Of a DNA stretch of 16,380 bases, positions 14,035 through 16,380 are shown piece after piece. Positions within the stretch are counted from its first letter, which is position 1. Each line of letters starts with the position of its first letter. A model generated the notes under the pieces. The model was not told where the DNA came from, searched no databases, and saw only the letters and a program-made list of their open reading frames with translations. Origin of the DNA: Acidobacteriota bacterium (lineage in GTDB: Bacteria; Acidobacteriota; Blastocatellia; Pyrinomonadales; Pyrinomonadaceae); assembly GCA_013813755.1 (NCBI GenBank), contig JACCRD010000113.1, positions 1 through 16,380 on the forward strand, written 5' to 3'. The position numbers and the translations under genes were made by a program.

Positions 14035-15543
14035 ATGTTCGAATCTTTATCCGACAAATTAAAAAAGTCGCTGAAAAACTTGCGCGGTCAGGGAAAGTTG
14101 ACGCCTGAGCACGTTGACATTGCTCTGCGCGAAATTCGGATGGCTCTGCTTGAAGCGGACGTTAATTACAAAGTTGCGAAAGATTTTGTTGAAACAGTGC
14201 GCGCAAAAGCTGAAGGGCAGCAAGTTTGGCAGGAATTAAAACCGCACGAGCAGGTTGTCAAAATCGTCTATGACGAACTGGTCGAACTTTTCGGTGGAAC
14301 GTCTTCACGACTCGTATTTACACGGGCGATTCCTAATGTCGTAATGATTGTCGGACTGCAGGGTTCGGGTAAAACAACTTCGACGGGGAAAATCTCTAAC
14401 TGGCTGGCAAAAAATCAGGAGCGCAAACCGCTTCTCGTCTCGGTTGACGTTTATCGTCCGGCGGCGCGCGAACAACTTCGCGTGGTCGGCAGCGCGGTTG
14501 GAGTCGCGGTTTATCAGGACAAAGAAACAAACGATCCGCTGACGCTCGTGCGCGGCGCGATGAAACACGCGCAGGAAACGGGTTTTGATACTTTGTTGAT
14601 CGACACGGCGGGACGGCTTCATATCGACGACGATTTGATGGTTGAACTCGAACAAATCAAAGCGGAAACAAAACCGGTCGAAGTCCTTTTCGTTGCGGAC
14701 GCGATGACCGGACAGGACGCGGTGCGTTCAGCCGAAGAGTTTCATAAACGAGTCGGGATTACCGGCGTCGTTTTGACGAAAATGGACGGCGATGCCCGCG
14801 GCGGCGCGGCTCTTTCAATCAAACAAGTGATCGGGCAGCCGGTTAAGTTTGTCGGTGTCGGTGAAAAATATGACGCTATCGAGCCGTTTTATCCAGACCG
14901 GATCGCCCAGAGAATTCTTGGAATGGGCGATGTTTTATCGCTGATCGAAGAAGTTCAGGGGAAAATTGACGAGGACGAAGCGCAGAAGCAGTTAGAGAAA
15001 ATGACGAGTAATCAATTCACGCTCGAAGATTTTCGCGCTCAACTCGGACAATTCAAAAAACTCGGCTCGATGTCGAAGATTATGAAAATGCTGCCCGAAC
15101 AAATGACGGGTGGTTTGCAGATTTCCGATGAACAGTCTGAAGAAGTCGAAGGACAGATGAAGCGCACTGAAGCGATTATCGATTCAATGACCAAACAAGA
15201 ACGCCAAAATCATAAAATTCTTGATGCTAGCCGCAAAACGCGCGTTGCAAAAGGTTCCGGCTCAACAATCGCCGAAGTCAATCAATTACTTCGGCAGTAT
15301 GAGCAAATGAAAAAGATGATGGCGCAGATGACTCGCGGCGGAATGCTCGGCGGTCTTGGTAAAAAGATGATGAGCGGTCTCGGCGGCGGTTTGGGCGGAA
15401 TGCTCGGCGGCGGAATGAACGGTTTGAGCGGACTGCTCGGCGGTGGTGGCGGACAGGAAGATTTTGGTAATAATTACGAAGAAGCAACCGATTCACTAAG
15501 TAAAAGACTGAAGAAGAAAAAGAGACACAAAAAGAAAAGATAA
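14035..15543 (+). CDS. ffh: Signal recognition particle protein Ffh (SRP54)
   Basis: 502 residues. Ffh is the GTPase that, with 4.5S RNA, binds signal sequences at the ribosome and delivers nascent chains to FtsY at the membrane. N domain about 1-95. G domain: P-loop GLQGSGKT (107-114), DVYRPAAREQL (138-148), DTAGR (190-194), TKMDGDARGG (248-257) and GVGEK (274-278). The methionine-rich M domain, about 325-432, includes the RNA-binding helix segment GSGSTIAEVNQLLRQYEQMKKMM. After it comes an extended low-complexity tail (about 435-502): repeated Gly-Leu/Gly-Met blocks, an acidic patch, then a very basic end (KRLKKKKRHKKKR). The start is normal for the family (MFESLSDKLK); the ribosome binding site is weak. 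It begins the ffh-rpsP-khpA order. Confidence 0.98.
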   Translation: MFESLSDKLKKSLKNLRGQGKLTPEHVDIALREIRMALLEADVNYKVAKDFVETVRAKAEGQQVWQELKPHEQVVKIVYDELVELFGGTSSRLVFTRAIPNVVMIVGLQGSGKTTSTGKISNWLAKNQERKPLLVSVDVYRPAAREQLRVVGSAVGVAVYQDKETNDPLTLVRGAMKHAQETGFDTLLIDTAGRLHIDDDLMVELEQIKAETKPVEVLFVADAMTGQDAVRSAEEFHKRVGITGVVLTKMDGDARGGAALSIKQVIGQPVKFVGVGEKYDAIEPFYPDRIAQRILGMGDVLSLIEEVQGKIDEDEAQKQLEKMTSNQFTLEDFRAQLGQFKKLGSMSKIMKMLPEQMTGGLQISDEQSEEVEGQMKRTEAIIDSMTKQERQNHKILDASRKTRVAKGSGSTIAEVNQLLRQYEQMKKMMAQMTRGGMLGGLGKKMMSGLGGGLGGMLGGGMNGLSGLLGGGGGQEDFGNNYEEATDSLSKRLKKKKRHKKKR

Positions 15544-15559
15544 AAGATAGTGCTAAGTC

Positions 15560-15616
15560 GTAAACGGTAAGTGGAAAGTCTTTCTTCATTTACCAATTAC
15601 TACTTACCATTTACCA
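15560..15616 (+). repeat. Inverted and direct repeats in the ffh-rpsP spacer
   Basis: GTAAACGGTAAGT (15560-15572) is complementary to ACTTACCATTTAC (15602-15614) with one mismatch. CATTTACCA occurs twice (15587-15595 and 15608-15616), and a small GAAAG-T-CTTTC hairpin (about 15574-15584) lies inside. The array fills most of the 84-bp spacer and ends 11 bp before the rpsP start. No terminator-like T tract follows, so read-through from ffh is likely. Confidence 0.45.
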
Positions 15617-15627
15617 CTAAAAAAATT

Positions 15628-16209
15628 ATGTTAGCAATAAGTTTAATGAGAATGGGCGCGAAGAAAAAACCTTTCTACCGCGTCGTGGTTAAGGAAAAGC
15701 GCAGCAAACGAGACGGAAAATACCTTGAAAATCTCGGCACGTACAACCCGATGTCAAGTCCGGCAGAAATTAATCTGAAGCACGAACGCATCCAGTATTG
15801 GGTTTCGGTTGGAGCCCAGCCGACAGAAACCGTCGCGAGTTTGATCAAGCATAATCCGGAGCAGTCGGAAGAAGAAAAAGCGGCGGCGATCCAGGCAAAA
15901 GCGACGAAGGCGGAAGAAGAAAAAGCAGCGAGAATTGAGGCAAAAAGAGTAGAAGCCGAAAAGCTCGAAGCTGAAAGAGTAGAAGCCGAAAGGGTCGCGG
16001 CTGAAAAAGCTGCTGCTGAAAAAGCTGAAGCCGAAAGCGCAGCAAAAGCTGAAGCCGAAAGTGCAGCACAAGCTGAAGCCGAAAGCGCCGCATCTGCCGA
16101 ATCTGAAGTTGCAGAACCGGAAGTAGAGACAGCAGTCGCAGAACCGACAACGGAAACAACCGAAGAAACACCGGCAGAAGCGGATAAAAAACCTGAAGAC
16201 GCAGAGTAA
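15628..16209 (+). CDS. rpsP: 30S ribosomal protein bS16 with long Ala/Glu/Lys-rich C-terminal extension
   Basis: 193 residues from the ATG at 15628, chosen because the bS16 family starts with a short strand before LMRMGAKKKPFYRVVV; the upstream in-frame ATG at 15571 would add 19 residues read from repeat sequence. Residues 1 to about 75 are the bS16 core: RDGKYLENLGTYNP, then INLKHERIQYWVSVGAQPTETVASLIKH. bS16 binds 16S rRNA and aids 30S assembly. Family members are normally 80-90 residues; here about 110 more follow, nearly all Ala, Glu, Lys, Arg and Ser with heptad-like spacing. They include three 8-residue repeats (KAEAESAA, KAEAESAA, QAEAESAA) and an acidic, Thr-rich end. The extension probably forms a long single helix or is disordered. 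It lies between ffh and khpA as in many genomes. Confidence 0.96.
   Translation: MLAISLMRMGAKKKPFYRVVVKEKRSKRDGKYLENLGTYNPMSSPAEINLKHERIQYWVSVGAQPTETVASLIKHNPEQSEEEKAAAIQAKATKAEEEKAARIEAKRVEAEKLEAERVEAERVAAEKAAAEKAEAESAAKAEAESAAQAEAESAASAESEVAEPEVETAVAEPTTETTEETPAEADKKPEDAE
16021..16092 (+). repeat. Three 24-bp tandem repeats in the rpsP extension
   Basis: Units at 16021-16044, 16045-16068 and 16069-16092 differ at only a few bases and encode KAEAESAA, KAEAESAA and QAEAESAA. Period 24 keeps the reading frame, so copy number could vary without breaking the gene. Confidence 0.85.
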
Positions 16210-16278
16210 AATCAGCTCTCGGTCTGAAAATCAAAGATGCTAAAATTCTTCCTGACCTGTCTGTAACACGCATACTTT

Positions 16279-16380
16279 ATGAAAGAAGCGGTTGAAAAAA
16301 TTATTAGCGCTCTGGTTGACGAAAAAGAAGCGGTTGAAGTGTCTGAAGAATCGGGTGGACGGGCGCACGTGATTAAGGTT
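16279..16380 (+). CDS. KH-domain RNA-binding protein (KhpA/YlqC type), 3' end missing
   Basis: The first 34 residues are present and the frame runs off the window. MKEAVEKIISALVDEKEAVEV followed by ESGGRAHVIKV matches the start of the small (about 75-80 residue) KhpA family, whose single KH domain binds RNA, usually as a partner of KhpB. Its position directly after rpsP is the common order ffh-rpsP-khpA-rimM-trmD. It starts 69 bp after the rpsP stop; the spacer shows no strong terminator. The identification rests on a short N-terminus plus context. Confidence 0.8.
   Translation, partial: MKEAVEKIISALVDEKEAVEVSEESGGRAHVIKV

Noticed and set aside
15754..16273. Long open frames antisense to the rpsP extension
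   Set aside because: They are by-products of the repetitive Ala/Glu codons; the resulting proteins are Phe/Arg- or Leu/Arg-rich low complexity with no ribosome binding site.

Overview
The window looks like chromosomal DNA of a diderm (Gram-negative) bacterium with moderate G+C content. It carries outer-membrane biogenesis genes (bamA, ompH/skp), lipid A synthesis (lpxA), a heptosyltransferase-like gene, and several secreted enzymes with Sec signal peptides. Protein style and gene order suggest Acidobacteriota, perhaps the Blastocatellia/Pyrinomonadales. That is an impression from sequence character, not a phylogenetic result. I see no insertion sequence, prophage, CRISPR array, tRNA or rRNA.

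Layout. (1) 1-3518 (+): the 3' part of a two-domain M16 peptidase-like protein, a terminator, then a secreted alpha/beta hydrolase, closed by a 15-bp bidirectional terminator. (2) 3653-6629: a DNA-maintenance neighbourhood with ruvB (-), an unrecognised helix-turn-helix protein (-) and a divergent poxvirus-type DNA topoisomerase IB (+). The same palindrome, TGTTTCA-N4-TGAAACA, lies upstream of ruvB (overlapping its predicted -35) and just upstream of the HTH gene. (3) 6666-11888 (-): an envelope gene cluster transcribed bamA, ompH, fabZ, lpxA, lacking the lpxD often found between ompH and fabZ. Its 5' leader can fold into an unusual set of alternative stems. (4) 12333-13916 (+): a Trm112-like zinc-ribbon protein, a GT9 heptosyltransferase-family protein and an orphan HicB-like protein. 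The glycosyltransferase contains five perfect tandem copies of a 7-bp unit, the form expected of a phase-variable contingency locus. A nested hairpin spans the junction before it. (5) 14035-16380 (+): ffh, rpsP and the start of a KH-domain gene (khpA type), the conserved SRP/ribosome-maturation order normally continued by rimM and trmD.

How it fits together: regions 3 and 4 build the outer membrane (protein insertion, periplasmic chaperone, lipid A acylation, core sugar transfer). Region 5 serves protein targeting and ribosome assembly. Region 2 handles recombination and DNA topology and may be tied together by a common repressor. The best candidates for undescribed biology are the shared palindrome with its HTH gene, the heptamer repeat in the glycosyltransferase, and the structured bamA leader. 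All three are inferences from sequence and none has been tested.
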